Shown: positions 7,973-17,742 of the stretch, one piece after another
How positions within the stretch are numbered: the first letter of the stretch is position 1
How the letters are laid out: the number at the start of each line of letters is the position of its first letter
Source of the DNA: an uncultured Lachnospiraceae bacterium
GTDB lineage: Bacteria > Bacillota > Clostridia > Lachnospirales > Lachnospiraceae
Direction: 5' to 3'
Length of the DNA: 64,000 nt
Assembly (NCBI GenBank): GCA_947630805.1
Contig: CANRIV010000003.1
Coordinates: 124,001-188,000, forward strand
Position numbers and translations under genes: made by a program
Notes under the pieces: generated by a model
Databases searched by the model: none
Told to the model about the DNA's origin: nothing
Seen by the model: only the letters and a program-made list of their open reading frames with translations

Positions 7973-8038
7973 TGTCGAAAATTCTAATAATTATCAATAC
8001 ATGTTTTGACAAAATATTTAGGACGTCCTATGTATACT
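7973..8038 (+). promoter_or_regulatory. Spo0A-controlled promoter of spoIIE
   Basis: A perfect 0A box TGTCGAA lies at 7973-7979. A reverse 0A-like box TTTGACA (8005-8011; consensus TTCGACA) overlaps a -35 TTGACA at 8006-8011. The -10 TATACT is at 8033-8038, giving a 21-base spacer. Spo0A-activated sigma-A promoters such as B. subtilis spoIIE and spoIIG have the same over-long spacing with 0A boxes at the -35. A TATGTA at 8029-8034 would alternatively give a normal 17-base spacer. TGTCGTA at 8042-8048 is a third weak box. Confidence 0.72.
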
Positions 8039-8073
8039 ACTTGTCGTAATAATATCAGTTGAAGGAGGACGTT

Positions 8074-9780
8074 ATGAAACAGAAGATACTAAAACCTATT
8101 TTACTACTAATGATTGCTGTCATAGTCTGTATGATTCCTATGCTGGGATATTATCCGGCAGCAGAGGGCTGGTATGCGGCGCTGTGTTCTGTCAATATTT
8201 TGTCCGGAATTGCCTGGCCGGTTATGACCGTGACCATTTTTAATTATGGAGGACTGCTGGCAGCAATGAAATATGGGACCATGATGGCGACGACAGGTCT
8301 TTGCGTGGGACAGTATAGAAGAATGTCAACCCACTATAGTCCGTTTATAGCCTCTTTTATTACGGTAATTGTGGCTGCCGCATTGGAAGGTTTTGACTGG
8401 GTCATGAACGGCATGGTGCAGAGAGAATTGTATGGTCTTATTCCTGTAATAATGTTAATCTGGTCTACCAGCGTTATCTTTACATATGCGGTACAGAGAT
8501 TCATGTGTCATATTCCGCGGGAACGTCAATATGTCAATGCGTATGAGAGACAGCAGATTTTGAAAAATGACGGCATGTTAAAGATTTCAACCGCATATAA
8601 AAATCTGGCGTCAGAAATTCAGCGGATGTCTGCTATGGAATTTAGTTCAGAACTGTCGGTGGAGGGGGCAATCGAGGAAGAAATTAATGAAAGTCTGTGT
8701 AAAGGCTGTGAGAATGGACAGATACAGTATCTTGAGCGGGCGAAACTGAATTATCTGTGGTACAATAAAATGCTGGAGACAAGAGAGGCAATGGCAATCC
8801 AACTCAATGAAATGGCGGATTTAATGGAATCTTACACAAAACCTACTTATACGAATAAAAAAGTATTGCTGGGAGCGGAAGATTATATCCGACACAAACT
8901 GCGGGAAAGAAAAATACTGGCGAGAAAAATTATTGTCAATGAAAATACGAAAGGAAAAATCGAAGTCAGAGTATCTGCTAAGAGAAAAAAGAAAAATGAA
9001 ACAAGCAGCCGCTTATTGGCAAGTGTTATATCAGACGCCGTAGGGAGAAAAATGAGAGTAATCAATGGAAGTGATATGGATTTGTCAGATGAATACCGCG
9101 AATTTAATCTTCTGGAGGAAGTCAACTTCATGACAATCAGCGGGTCGGCACGCAGGACAAGAGAAGATGAAAACATTTCCGGAGATAATTTTACTTTTAT
9201 GGAAATGAGTACGGGACAGACGTTTATGAGTATCTGTGATGGAATGGGATCTGGAAAAAGAGCCCAGAAGTACAGTGAAATGATTATTGAGCTGCTGGAG
9301 CGTCTGCTGGAAAGTGGATTCAGTGAGGGAACAGCACTAAAACTGATTAATTCTATTCTTCTGACCGGAAATCAATGGCAGGAGCCGGCGGCGGTAGATA
9401 TGGCTCTGATAGACCAATATTCCGGAATCTGTCAGTTTTTAAAGCTGGGAGCGGCATGCACTTATATCAAAAGAGGAAACTGGGTGGAATGTATCAGGTC
9501 CACATCGCTCCCTATGGGAGTTTTGGAAGAAATCGACATGGAGACGATTACAAAAAAACTATATGATGGAGATTTTGTCATTATGATTTCAGATGGAATT
9601 ATTGATTCGCTGCAGTGTCAGGACAAAGAAGATGCCATGGGAAGAATTATTATGGAAATCAATACTTCCAATCCAAGAGAAATGGCAATGGAAATTCTGA
9701 GCAGGGCTCTGGAAATCGCCCAGGGAATTCCAAAAGATGACATGACGGTAATATGTACGGGAATCTGGGATAAAATATAG
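8074..9780 (+). CDS. spoIIE: Stage II sporulation protein E, short form
   Basis: A 568-aa membrane-anchored PP2C phosphatase that dephosphorylates SpoIIAA and so activates sigma-F in the forespore. Residues ~1-155 hold about four membrane helices; ~170-340 is a helical linker; ~350-568 is the PP2C domain with DENISGDNFTF, SICDGMGSGKRAQ and DFVIMISDGIIDSLQ carrying the metal-binding Asp residues. B. subtilis SpoIIE is about 827 aa with ten helices, so the membrane region is much reduced here. The ATG at 8074 follows GAAGGAGG; a TTG at 8059 is upstream of that site and unlikely. It is preceded by a Spo0A-type promoter and followed by tilS-hpt-ftsH. Confidence 0.93.
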   Translation: MKQKILKPILLLMIAVIVCMIPMLGYYPAAEGWYAALCSVNILSGIAWPVMTVTIFNYGGLLAAMKYGTMMATTGLCVGQYRRMSTHYSPFIASFITVIVAAALEGFDWVMNGMVQRELYGLIPVIMLIWSTSVIFTYAVQRFMCHIPRERQYVNAYERQQILKNDGMLKISTAYKNLASEIQRMSAMEFSSELSVEGAIEEEINESLCKGCENGQIQYLERAKLNYLWYNKMLETREAMAIQLNEMADLMESYTKPTYTNKKVLLGAEDYIRHKLRERKILARKIIVNENTKGKIEVRVSAKRKKKNETSSRLLASVISDAVGRKMRVINGSDMDLSDEYREFNLLEEVNFMTISGSARRTREDENISGDNFTFMEMSTGQTFMSICDGMGSGKRAQKYSEMIIELLERLLESGFSEGTALKLINSILLTGNQWQEPAAVDMALIDQYSGICQFLKLGAACTYIKRGNWVECIRSTSLPMGVLEEIDMETITKKLYDGDFVIMISDGIIDSLQCQDKEDAMGRIIMEINTSNPREMAMEILSRALEIAQGIPKDDMTVICTGIWDKI

Positions 9781-9852
9781 TAATCCGACATAAGACAAAA
9801 CAAAATGAGACATAGTTTGACAGAAAAACTGCCATAAAGTATATTAGTATTT

Positions 9853-11211
9853 ATGATAAATAAAATTTTAAATTATATTCGGCAAAACAATTTAATAGAG
9901 GATGGTGACAGCGTCATTTTGGGGGTTTCCGGTGGCGCTGATTCCATTTGCCTTTTACATGTTTTACAGGAACTTCAAAGTATGTTTCATTTAAAACTCA
10001 CGGCGGTGCATGTCAATCACCATATTCGGGGAGAAGAGGCAGAGCGGGATGCAAAGTTTGTAGAACAGGTGTGTGCAAAAGCAGGTGTAGATTTTCGGCG
10101 GGAAGATTTGAATGTGAGACAACTGGTAAAAGAAAGTGGAAAATCAGAAGAAGAGGCAGGCAGAGACGGACGCTACGAGGTGTTTTTTTCGATTGCCAGA
10201 GAAATCGGCGCGGATAAAATTGCAACTGCGCACAATCTGAATGACAACAGCGAAACGCTGCTGTTTCATTTGTTTCGCGGCACCGGATTGAAAGGACTGT
10301 TGGGAATTCCGGCAAAAAGAGGTATGATTGTGAGGCCGTTACTCTGTTGTACCAGAGATGAGATAGAGGATTATCTGAAAGAGAAAGGGGTAGAATACCG
10401 GATGGATTCTACGAACCTTGACACAAAATACAGCAGAAATAAAATACGGTTAGAGTTAATTCCTTATCTGAAAGAAAATATTAATGCAAAAGTTGAATAT
10501 AATATTGTAAATGCGGCAAAAAATCTAAGTGCAGTCAATGATTTTGTAGAAGAAGAAATACAAAAAGCATTTTGCCAATATGTGGAACAAGATACCATTC
10601 GCGAAGAGGGATTTTCCATTTCTCCGGTTTTGCTGGAAGGAATGATTCGAAGCCTTATAAAACAACAGGGTGGAAGCTTGAAGGATGTGACGAAAACACA
10701 TATTATGTCTGTGAAAGCGTTAAAAGATATGCAGGTGTCCAGACAAATAAGCCTTCCCCATGGATTAATCGGACAGAGGACTTATCATGGAATACGAATC
10801 AGAAAGCAGGAACAGGAAAATATTTTAGATCTTCCGGAGCAGGTACTTATTGTAAATGATGAAATGATTCCGAATGTACACATACAGATGCAACACGAGC
10901 CGGAAAATTTTGAGAAAAAAAACATAAAAGACTTAGTATATACGAAATGGATTGATTATGATAAAATAAATAAGTTGGTGCTGCGAAGAAGAAAAAAAGG
11001 AGATTTTATTGTTATAGATGACAGAGGCAGCAGAAAAAAACTAAAAGACTATTTTATTGACCGGAAAATTCCGCAGGAAGAAAGAGACAGAATACTTTTA
11101 CTGGCAGATGGAAGTCATGTTGTTTGGATTATAGGATATCGCTTGAGCGCTTATTATAAAATTACAGAAAAAACAAAACATGTGATTCAAATTCATTACA
11201 AAGAAAATTAA
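9853..11211 (+). CDS. tilS: tRNA(Ile)-lysidine synthetase
   Basis: A 452-aa ATP-dependent ligase that adds lysine to C34 of tRNA-Ile(CAU), converting its decoding from AUG to AUA. The PP-loop SGGADS sits at about residues 26-31 in VILGVSGGADSICLLH. HNLNDNSETLLFHLFRGTGL is the conserved TilS segment, and the C-terminal substrate-recognition domain is present, so length is normal. No clear ribosome site is seen before the ATG. The tilS-hpt-ftsH order is conserved across Firmicutes. Confidence 0.96.
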   Translation: MINKILNYIRQNNLIEDGDSVILGVSGGADSICLLHVLQELQSMFHLKLTAVHVNHHIRGEEAERDAKFVEQVCAKAGVDFRREDLNVRQLVKESGKSEEEAGRDGRYEVFFSIAREIGADKIATAHNLNDNSETLLFHLFRGTGLKGLLGIPAKRGMIVRPLLCCTRDEIEDYLKEKGVEYRMDSTNLDTKYSRNKIRLELIPYLKENINAKVEYNIVNAAKNLSAVNDFVEEEIQKAFCQYVEQDTIREEGFSISPVLLEGMIRSLIKQQGGSLKDVTKTHIMSVKALKDMQVSRQISLPHGLIGQRTYHGIRIRKQEQENILDLPEQVLIVNDEMIPNVHIQMQHEPENFEKKNIKDLVYTKWIDYDKINKLVLRRRKKGDFIVIDDRGSRKKLKDYFIDRKIPQEERDRILLLADGSHVVWIIGYRLSAYYKITEKTKHVIQIHYKEN

Positions 11212-11233
11212 TTACAAAAGAAAAGGAGAAGAT

Positions 11234-11755
11234 ATGCTGCACAGAATCACGGAATATATCAGCGAAGAAAAAATTGACCAGAGGATTCGGGAATTGGCGG
11301 AGCAGATTAGCAGAGATTATGCCAAAAAAGAAGTGAGGTTGATTTGTATTTTAAAGGGAAGCATTTTTTATACCTGTGAACTGGCAAAGAGACTGACGAT
11401 ACCGGTTACAATGGATTTTATGAGTGTTTCCAGTTATGGCGCAGGAATGCGCAGCTCCGGAAAAATCACAATCAAAAAAGATTTGGATGAGAGTATCAGA
11501 GGATTGGATGTGTTAGTGGTAGAAGATATTATTGATTCGGGAAACACGCTCCATGAACTGATACCTATGCTTTGGGAGAGGGGACCGGCCAGTATTAAGG
11601 TTACGACTCTCCTGGATAAACCAAGCAGAAGGGAATCTCAGATAGATGTAGATTATGTGGGGTTTGAAATTGAAGATAAGTATATTGTCGGGTATGGACT
11701 GGATTATGACCAAAGTTATAGAGACCTGCCGTACATCGGCATAATTGAATTATAA
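11234..11755 (+). CDS. hpt: Hypoxanthine-guanine phosphoribosyltransferase
   Basis: A 173-aa purine salvage enzyme making IMP or GMP from the base and PRPP. The PRPP motif VLVVEDIIDSGNTL and the flap/loop region KGSIFYTCELAKRL are present; DKPSRRE and VGYGLDYDQSYRDLPYIG match the C-terminal base-binding part. It follows tilS by 22 bases with an AAGGAGAAG ribosome site, so it is in the same operon. In B. subtilis TilS and HprT together also regulate ftsH, which lies next here as well. Confidence 0.96.
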   Translation: MLHRITEYISEEKIDQRIRELAEQISRDYAKKEVRLICILKGSIFYTCELAKRLTIPVTMDFMSVSSYGAGMRSSGKITIKKDLDESIRGLDVLVVEDIIDSGNTLHELIPMLWERGPASIKVTTLLDKPSRRESQIDVDYVGFEIEDKYIVGYGLDYDQSYRDLPYIGIIEL

Positions 11756-11783
11756 ATAATAAAAGAACTTTAAGGAGGCAGAT

Positions 11784-13610
11784 TTGAACAGCATAAAAAG
11801 AAACAGATTTTCCAGAATATATTTTTTTGCAGTCATTCTCATTTTGTTTATGATTTTGTATTATACAAGTACGAATTATCAGGGGAGTGAGTACAAATAT
11901 AATGATTTTTTAGAAGATTTGAATGGTGGAAAAATAGCGCAGCTTATCATTTCCCAGAATAAGGAGATTCCAACGGGAAAACTGATAATAAAACGGAAAG
12001 ATAATGAGCGTAGAATTGTTTATGTACCGGATGTCAACAAAGTAATAGAAGATGTCAACGAAGCAAATAAAACAGAGGGAATCAATATAGAGCCGAATAT
12101 TTCGGATGTAAAAAGAGACAGTCTGTTTTTGACCACAATCGTTCCGATGCTTTTGCTCGGGGTAATGGTTATCGTTGTACTTATGATTATGAACGCTAAC
12201 GCCGGCGGCGGTGGCGGAAAAATGGCGAACTTTGGAAAAAGCCGGGCAAAGATGGTAGTGGAAGTCATCAATATGGACTACTCTAAAGTAGCAGGCCTGA
12301 AAGAAGAAAAAGAGGAACTCGAGGAAATTGTAGATTTTCTGAAAAATCCGAAAAAATATATACAACTGGGAGCAAGGATTCCAAAAGGAGTACTTTTGGA
12401 GGGACCTCCGGGTACCGGAAAAACACTGCTGGCAAAAGCGACAGCAGGAGAAGCAGGAGTGCCGTTTTTTACAATTTCCGGCTCCGATTTTGTGGAAATG
12501 TTTGTCGGAGTAGGCGCTTCCAGAGTAAGAGATTTGTTTGGAGAGGCTAAGAAAAATTCCCCATGTATTATCTTTATTGATGAAATTGACGCTGTGGCCA
12601 GACGAAGAGGAACAGGAATGGGAGGTGGTCATGATGAAAGGGAGCAGACTCTGAATCAAATGCTTGTGGAAATGGATGGCTTCGGCATAAATGAAGGAAT
12701 TATCGTTATGGCAGCGACAAACAGAGTAGATATTCTGGATCCTGCAATTCTGCGGCCGGGAAGATTTGACAGAAAAGTAATGGTAGGAAGACCGGACGTC
12801 AAAGGACGAAAAGAAATTTTAGAAGTCCATGCGAAAAATAAACCGCTGGGAGATGATGTAGATTTACAGCAGATTGCCCAGATTACGGCAGGATTTACAG
12901 GAGCTGATTTGGAGAATCTCTTAAATGAGGCTTCCATACTGGCTGCAAAGGCGGGAAAGGCATATTTGACGCAGGAAGAAATCAATAAAGCCATGATAAA
13001 AGTGGGGATTGGAAAAGAAAAGAGGAGTAAAATTATTTCAGAAAAAGAAAAGAAAATCACTGCCTATCACGAGTCCGGACATGCGATTTTATTCCACGTA
13101 TTGCCGGATGTAGGACCGGTCCACACCGTTTCTGTCATTCCGACAGGAGCAGGAGCTGCGGGATATACGATGCCTCTGCCTTCCAAAGACGAGATGTTCC
13201 TGACGAAAGGAAAAATGCTTCAGGATATTATGGTAGGTCTGGGAGGACGTATTGCGGAAGAGTTAATTTTTGATGATATTACGACAGGCGCTTCCCAGGA
13301 TATCAAGCAGGTTACCGCGGCAGCGAAGGCAATGGTAACCCGGTATGGATTTTCCCAAAGGCTTGGATTGATTAATTATGATGATGATTCGGATGATGTG
13401 TTTATCGGAAGAGACTTGGCACATTCCAAGGGTTATGGCGAAAATACCGCCACTGCGATTGATGAAGAAATTAGAGCGATTATAGATGATTGTTATCAAA
13501 AGGCAAAAGCGATTATAGAAAGTCACATGGAACAGCTTCACGCCAGTGCAAAATTACTGATGGAAAAAGAAAAGATTGGTCAGGAAGAGTTTGAAGCACT
13601 GTTTGATTAG
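11784..13610 (+). CDS. ftsH: ATP-dependent zinc metalloprotease FtsH
   Basis: A 608-aa membrane AAA+ protease. There are two membrane helices (residues ~11-28 and 116-136) around a short extracellular domain. The AAA domain has Walker A GPPGTGKT (207-214), Walker B IIFIDEID (262-269) and the SRH segment [12 protein letters not shown]; the peptidase zinc site is HESGH (429-433). It forms hexamers that degrade misfolded and regulatory membrane proteins. The start is TTG at 11784, chosen because TAAGGAGG lies five bases upstream. A short GGGGG linker follows helix 2. Confidence 0.97.
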   Translation: MNSIKRNRFSRIYFFAVILILFMILYYTSTNYQGSEYKYNDFLEDLNGGKIAQLIISQNKEIPTGKLIIKRKDNERRIVYVPDVNKVIEDVNEANKTEGINIEPNISDVKRDSLFLTTIVPMLLLGVMVIVVLMIMNANAGGGGGKMANFGKSRAKMVVEVINMDYSKVAGLKEEKEELEEIVDFLKNPKKYIQLGARIPKGVLLEGPPGTGKTLLAKATAGEAGVPFFTISGSDFVEMFVGVGASRVRDLFGEAKKNSPCIIFIDEIDAVARRRGTGMGGGHDEREQTLNQMLVEMDGFGINEGIIVMAATNRVDILDPAILRPGRFDRKVMVGRPDVKGRKEILEVHAKNKPLGDDVDLQQIAQITAGFTGADLENLLNEASILAAKAGKAYLTQEEINKAMIKVGIGKEKRSKIISEKEKKITAYHESGHAILFHVLPDVGPVHTVSVIPTGAGAAGYTMPLPSKDEMFLTKGKMLQDIMVGLGGRIAEELIFDDITTGASQDIKQVTAAAKAMVTRYGFSQRLGLINYDDDSDDVFIGRDLAHSKGYGENTATAIDEEIRAIIDDCYQKAKAIIESHMEQLHASAKLLMEKEKIGQEEFEALFD

Positions 13611-13706
13611 AGCGTACAGCCTGATAAATGAATATAATAGAAACAAGAAAATGTGATACGTTTGTTTCTGTTCGTGAAAGAATACAAGCATAAAGGAATG
13701 GAAAAA

Positions 13707-15734
13707 ATGAGTGAGCAAAAGGATTTTTTGTTTCATGACGGAACAGGTCAGTTTTGTAAATATCAGAAAGATACAGACACATATACTTTTGTTTTGAGAA
13801 CTGTTTCTGGTACAGTAACCAATGCTTATCTCTGCGTAAACGGAATAGAGATGGAGATGCGGTGCGCACGCACAAAAGGAAACTTTGAATATTTTGAGAT
13901 AAACCTGATGCTGGAAAATCAGATGATACGGTATCATTTCAGAGTTACAGATGGGCATACGCAGCACTATTATAATATGTTTGGAATCCATGATTATTGT
14001 TCAGAAGAATGGGAGTTTGAACTGACTCCGGGATTTCGCACCCCTGATTGGGCAAAAGGCGCCGTCATGTATCAGATTATGGTGGACAGATTCTGTAATG
14101 GAGATATGTCCAATGATGTGGTAGACGGAGAGTATGTTTATATTGGAAAAAGCGTGAACGCTGTCAAGGATTGGAATGAGCCGCCTGCAGTAGACGGAAC
14201 AAGGCAGTTTTATGGAGGAGATTTACAGGGAGTAATCAACAAGCTGGATTATCTTCAGAAATTGGGCGTGGAAGTAATTTATTTTAATCCTATTTTCTGC
14301 TCGCCATCCAATCACAAATATGATACACAGGACTATGATTATATCGACCCTCATTTTGGGAAAATTGTAGTAGATGGTGGCGCAGCGGCAGGTGAAGATG
14401 CTACAGATAATGCACAGGCAGAAAAATACAAAATCAGAACGGCAAATATCAAAAATCTGGAGGCAGGAAATCAACTATTTGCAGAATTGGTAGAAAAAGC
14501 CCACGCGCGGGGAATCCGGATAATCTTAGATGGCGTATTTAATCATTGCGGATCTTTTCACAAGTGGCTGGACAGAGAAAAAATTTACAGCCGGAATGAA
14601 GAATATGCTCCGGGTGCTTATGAGACAGAGGAAAGTCCGTATCGGAACTATTTTAAATTTTCGGAAAATGACTGGCCAAACAATGGCACATATGAGGGCT
14701 GGTGGGGATTTGATACACTGCCGAAATTAAATTATGAAGACAGTGAAGAACTCTGCCAGTATATTATAGATATCGGGAAAAAATGGGTATCCCCTCCTTA
14801 TAATGCAGACGGATGGAGGCTTGATGTGGCAGCAGACTTATCGCACAGTCAGGAATTCAACCATGAATTTTGGAAAAAATTCAGGACGGCTGTCAAGACG
14901 GCCAATCCCGAGGCAATTATATTGGCAGAACATTACGGAGATGCTCATAGCTGGTTATGCGGTGATCAGTGGGATACCGTTATGAATTATGATGGATTTA
15001 TGGACCCGGTTACATGGTTTTTGACGGGCGTCGATAAACATTCTGACAATTCCAATCCAAATATGCGGGGAGATGCAGGAGTATTTCAACGTACATTACA
15101 ATATCAGATATCCAGACTCCAGAATCAATCTCTGTTGGTAGCGATGAATGAACTTTCCAATCATGACCATTCCAGATTTTTGACAAGAACAAATAAGATG
15201 GTAGGAAGGGTTGGAACTGCAGGCACAGAAGCAGCCGGTGAAAATATTGATAAGGCAATATTTAAGCAGGGTGTAATTATGCAGATGACCTTGCCGGGAG
15301 CCCCTACGTTATATTATGGAGATGAGGCGGGAGTATGCGGGTGGACAGACCCGGATAACCGCAGAACATATCCTTGGGGACGAGAAGATTTTGAACTGTT
15401 AGAGTTTTACAGAGAGGCTATCAGTATCCACAGACAAAACCAGACGCTGAAAACAGGCTCCTATCAGCCATTAGCGGAGGAATATAACTTTTTAAGTTAC
15501 GGTCGTTTTGACGAAGATGGAGCGGTCGTTGTGGCAATAAATACTTCCAATCAGGATATGGAAGTAACAATACCGGTATGGCTGCTGGGAACAGAGAATG
15601 GCCAGAAATATGAACGGCTGATAGAGACCACAAGAGAACTTTATAATTGTGGCAGAATTCAGACGGAGCAATATGAGGGACAGATTCAGATTACAGTAAA
15701 AGGTGACAGCGCTGTAGTCTATCGGAAAATGTAA
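13707..15734 (+). CDS. GH13 alpha-amylase/cyclomaltodextrinase-type glycoside hydrolase, cytoplasmic
   Basis: About 675 aa with no signal peptide. Residues 1-105 form a beta-rich N-terminal domain like those of neopullulanases and cyclomaltodextrinases; the barrel follows with MVDRFCNGD, FYGGDLQGVINKLDYL, the nucleophile in DGWRLD (D373), the acid/base in ILAEHYGD (E408) and the third Asp in ELSNHDHSRF (D487). A short C-terminal beta domain ends the protein. It should hydrolyse alpha-1,4 linkages of imported maltodextrins. The ATG at 13707 follows AAAGGA; ATG 13698 and GTG 13653 are in-frame alternatives. The long loop at residues ~210-255 is Ala/Asp-rich. No sugar transporter or regulator is adjacent. 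Confidence 0.9.
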   Translation: MSEQKDFLFHDGTGQFCKYQKDTDTYTFVLRTVSGTVTNAYLCVNGIEMEMRCARTKGNFEYFEINLMLENQMIRYHFRVTDGHTQHYYNMFGIHDYCSEEWEFELTPGFRTPDWAKGAVMYQIMVDRFCNGDMSNDVVDGEYVYIGKSVNAVKDWNEPPAVDGTRQFYGGDLQGVINKLDYLQKLGVEVIYFNPIFCSPSNHKYDTQDYDYIDPHFGKIVVDGGAAAGEDATDNAQAEKYKIRTANIKNLEAGNQLFAELVEKAHARGIRIILDGVFNHCGSFHKWLDREKIYSRNEEYAPGAYETEESPYRNYFKFSENDWPNNGTYEGWWGFDTLPKLNYEDSEELCQYIIDIGKKWVSPPYNADGWRLDVAADLSHSQEFNHEFWKKFRTAVKTANPEAIILAEHYGDAHSWLCGDQWDTVMNYDGFMDPVTWFLTGVDKHSDNSNPNMRGDAGVFQRTLQYQISRLQNQSLLVAMNELSNHDHSRFLTRTNKMVGRVGTAGTEAAGENIDKAIFKQGVIMQMTLPGAPTLYYGDEAGVCGWTDPDNRRTYPWGREDFELLEFYREAISIHRQNQTLKTGSYQPLAEEYNFLSYGRFDEDGAVVVAINTSNQDMEVTIPVWLLGTENGQKYERLIETTRELYNCGRIQTEQYEGQIQITVKGDSAVVYRKM

Positions 15735-15791
15735 CTTTTCCTATTTTGCATTAGATTTTTACGGAAATAAAATTTTAAATTGAGATAAAAA

Positions 15792-15838
15792 AATAAAACT
15801 CTGAAAACATATTGTTTTCAGAGTTTTATTTTTTTTAT
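15792..15838. terminator. Bidirectional terminator between GH13 gene and wall protein gene
   Basis: An 18-bp perfect stem (15792-15809 with 15813-15830) with a 3-base loop and T-runs on both strands separates two convergent genes. Confidence 0.92.
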
Positions 15839-15841
15839 TTG

Positions 15842-16366
15842 TTATTTAGAATATTTTCTTCTGCTTGTCACTGCAACACCACCAGAAGCAAGTAATGTAA
15901 CGAGAAGAATTCCGGCAGGAACACCAGTCTTAGGAGATGTTGTGTTTGAATCAGTATCTCCTTTTCCAGCATTTGACTCTGTTTCCGGCATATCACTAAT
16001 AGGAGCTACATCTGTAAATTTGGCATCAATATCAATGTCTCCGTTTGGAATAATTGTAATAGTACCATCTTTCAGACTTCCGCTTACGATTGTATAATCA
16101 CCTTTAATAATCCATTTGGAAAATTTCTTTCCCTTATCAGGTGTCACTTTCAATGTAACTTCTTTTCCGACTTGTACAGCTCCGTCAGAAACAGAAATCG
16201 ATCCGCCGGGAACTTTAATACCGGAAGCTCCTTTTTTACCTACAGTGTTACCTTCTACTGTAACATTAAATACAGATGGTGCAGTTGGACTGTTTTCTGC
16301 CATTACAGGAACTGCAGAAAATGTAAGTAAAGCCACAAGCATAACTGCTAATATTTTCTTTCTCAT
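15842..16366 (-). CDS. Small sortase-anchored surface protein (SPKTG motif), cassette 1
   Basis: A 174-aa secreted protein. The signal peptide MRKKILAVMLVALLTFSAVP ends near VMAEN. Residues ~65-125 resemble the divergent InlB B-repeat/bacterial-repeat fold (VTLKVTPDKGKKFSKWII, then IIPNGDIDIDAKFT). An acidic Ser/Thr/Asp linker leads to SPKTG, a hydrophobic helix and the positive tail SRRKYSK, a standard sortase sorting signal with S in place of L. Likely anchored by the class B sortase encoded at 17723-18484, and possibly glycosylated through the neighbouring LCP protein. The start ATG is preceded by GGAGG. It has its own promoter at 16403-16431, so it can be expressed above the rest of the cassette. 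Confidence 0.82.
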   Translation of the reverse strand: MRKKILAVMLVALLTFSAVPVMAENSPTAPSVFNVTVEGNTVGKKGASGIKVPGGSISVSDGAVQVGKEVTLKVTPDKGKKFSKWIIKGDYTIVSGSLKDGTITIIPNGDIDIDAKFTDVAPISDMPETESNAGKGDTDSNTTSPKTGVPAGILLVTLLASGGVAVTSRRKYSK

Positions 16367-16402
16367 AATGAATGTACCTCCAACATACAATCTAATATAG
16401 TA

Positions 16403-16431
16403 ATCATACTATTAATTTAAGAAAAAGTAAA
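16403..16431 (-). promoter_or_regulatory. Promoter of the SPKTG protein gene
   Basis: Reading on the minus strand: TTTACT, a 17-base spacer, TATGAT. It lies in the 119-base gap after the LCP gene. Confidence 0.7.
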
Positions 16432-16485
16432 TACATATTCTTATAAATTTTGTGTAAAAAAAACAAAAAAGTTCAGATAAATTTT

Positions 16486-17742
16486 TTATTCGTTTGTCTG
16501 TTTATTATAAAATACTTTTAGAATAGCTTCATATAAGCTGGTTTCATCCGGATAAAACTCAGCATAATTTTCCCCTTTTTTGATAGAGCCTTTTATTGTG
16601 ACAAAATCAAAATCTTTAGAAGAGTATACGGTAGGGAGAATTTCCGAAACAATATAAATCAGTTTATTGGTTGTTATATTGCTATACATATATTGATTGG
16701 CAATATTTGTTAAATCTCCGATGATTGTAAAATCCTTCTTTGCCATAGGAATTAATTTTGATATATAGTGGTTAATATATTGTTTTTGTCGGCTCAATCT
16801 ATTTTCGTTTGACTTCAGTTTGGAAGTATCTCTGTATTTGACATATGTCCAGGCGTCATCCCCCATCAGAGTGATGTAATTTCCCTTTATGATGGAAGAG
16901 GTATCTGTGCGGATATCTTCCAGAGCCCGCAGCCGTACACCGCCAATTTCATCATTCAGTGGGATAATAGAATCCCAATTCAATGAAATGTAATTGTGAA
17001 ATGGAATATTATAAAAAATTCTTGAAAGGGAAGCGAGTGTATTTTCACAACTCGTTTCTTTTCCGTTTCCATAGGCGTATGCCAGACAGAGCTGCATTTT
17101 TTCCAATTCCATTTCCGCACCTGAAACAGAGTATAGGCGCACGTCCGTCATCGTCTCTCTCGAGACCGGAATCAAACAACATTTGTCAGTGCGTGTATCG
17201 TAGGTAAAAATATATATCGCATCCGCCTGTCCGGCTTTCCCCGCCACATCGGCGCCAAGCTCAGACTGATCCACTCCCATAAATACAATGGAAATCAAAT
17301 CCTCGTTGTAAATATATTTTTCTCCCTTATAGTAAACAACCTGTCCGTTTTCTTCAGACTCTGCATTGTCGATGGTCTGAATCGAGGCATTTTTATTTGC
17401 TCCCAACAATTCTTTTCTGCCTAAATATCTGGTAATTTGGTAAGCGGTAAATAGGGCAATCACAGCAATCAGGAAAAAAATCAGAAGTCCGATAAAGAAT
17501 TTTTTCAGACGGAAATGTTTTGATTTCGGCTTGCCGGAATGTTTTCTTTTGTGATGCTTTTTTTTGCGATATTTGATTTTTCCGGAAGCAGATACTGATT
17601 TAATATGTTTGTGTTCTTCCTGATGGTGATATCTTTCCAACACAATAACATCCTCTGATGAAGCGTCTTCTTTCTCGGAGGAAGGTGAAAGGGAAACAGT
17701 GTTTTCCTCTGTCTGTATTTCTTTATTTGGTAAGTCTGTCAT
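16486..17742 (-). CDS. LytR-CpsA-Psr (LCP) family protein, cassette 1
   Basis: A 418-aa protein. Residues 1-75 are a charged cytoplasmic tail with a basic block (KYRKKKHHKRKHSGK), followed by one membrane helix (FFIGLLIFFLIAVIALFTAY) and an extracellular LCP domain (about 140-400): ISIVFMGVDQSELG, RTDKCCLIPVSRETMTDV and SIIPLNDEIGGVRL carry the conserved Asp and Arg residues that bind polyprenyl pyrophosphate. LCP proteins transfer lipid-linked glycopolymers to peptidoglycan, or to protein in some Actinobacteria. The start overlaps the upstream sortase gene by 20 bases. Paralogue of 21048-22277 with the same layout. Substrate unknown; position next to a sortase and a wall protein suggests a dedicated role. 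Confidence 0.9.
   Translation of the reverse strand: MTDLPNKEIQTEENTVSLSPSSEKEDASSEDVIVLERYHHQEEHKHIKSVSASGKIKYRKKKHHKRKHSGKPKSKHFRLKKFFIGLLIFFLIAVIALFTAYQITRYLGRKELLGANKNASIQTIDNAESEENGQVVYYKGEKYIYNEDLISIVFMGVDQSELGADVAGKAGQADAIYIFTYDTRTDKCCLIPVSRETMTDVRLYSVSGAEMELEKMQLCLAYAYGNGKETSCENTLASLSRIFYNIPFHNYISLNWDSIIPLNDEIGGVRLRALEDIRTDTSSIIKGNYITLMGDDAWTYVKYRDTSKLKSNENRLSRQKQYINHYISKLIPMAKKDFTIIGDLTNIANQYMYSNITTNKLIYIVSEILPTVYSSKDFDFVTIKGSIKKGENYAEFYPDETSLYEAILKVFYNKQTNE

Noticed and set aside
11910-12659. 249-codon minus-strand frame inside ftsH
   Set aside because: Shadow of ftsH; composition dominated by Ser, Phe, His and Cys as expected for antisense reading.
13513-13991. Minus-strand frames at the ftsH/GH13 junction
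   Set aside because: They overlap conserved genes on the other strand and show no domain, helix pattern or ribosome site.
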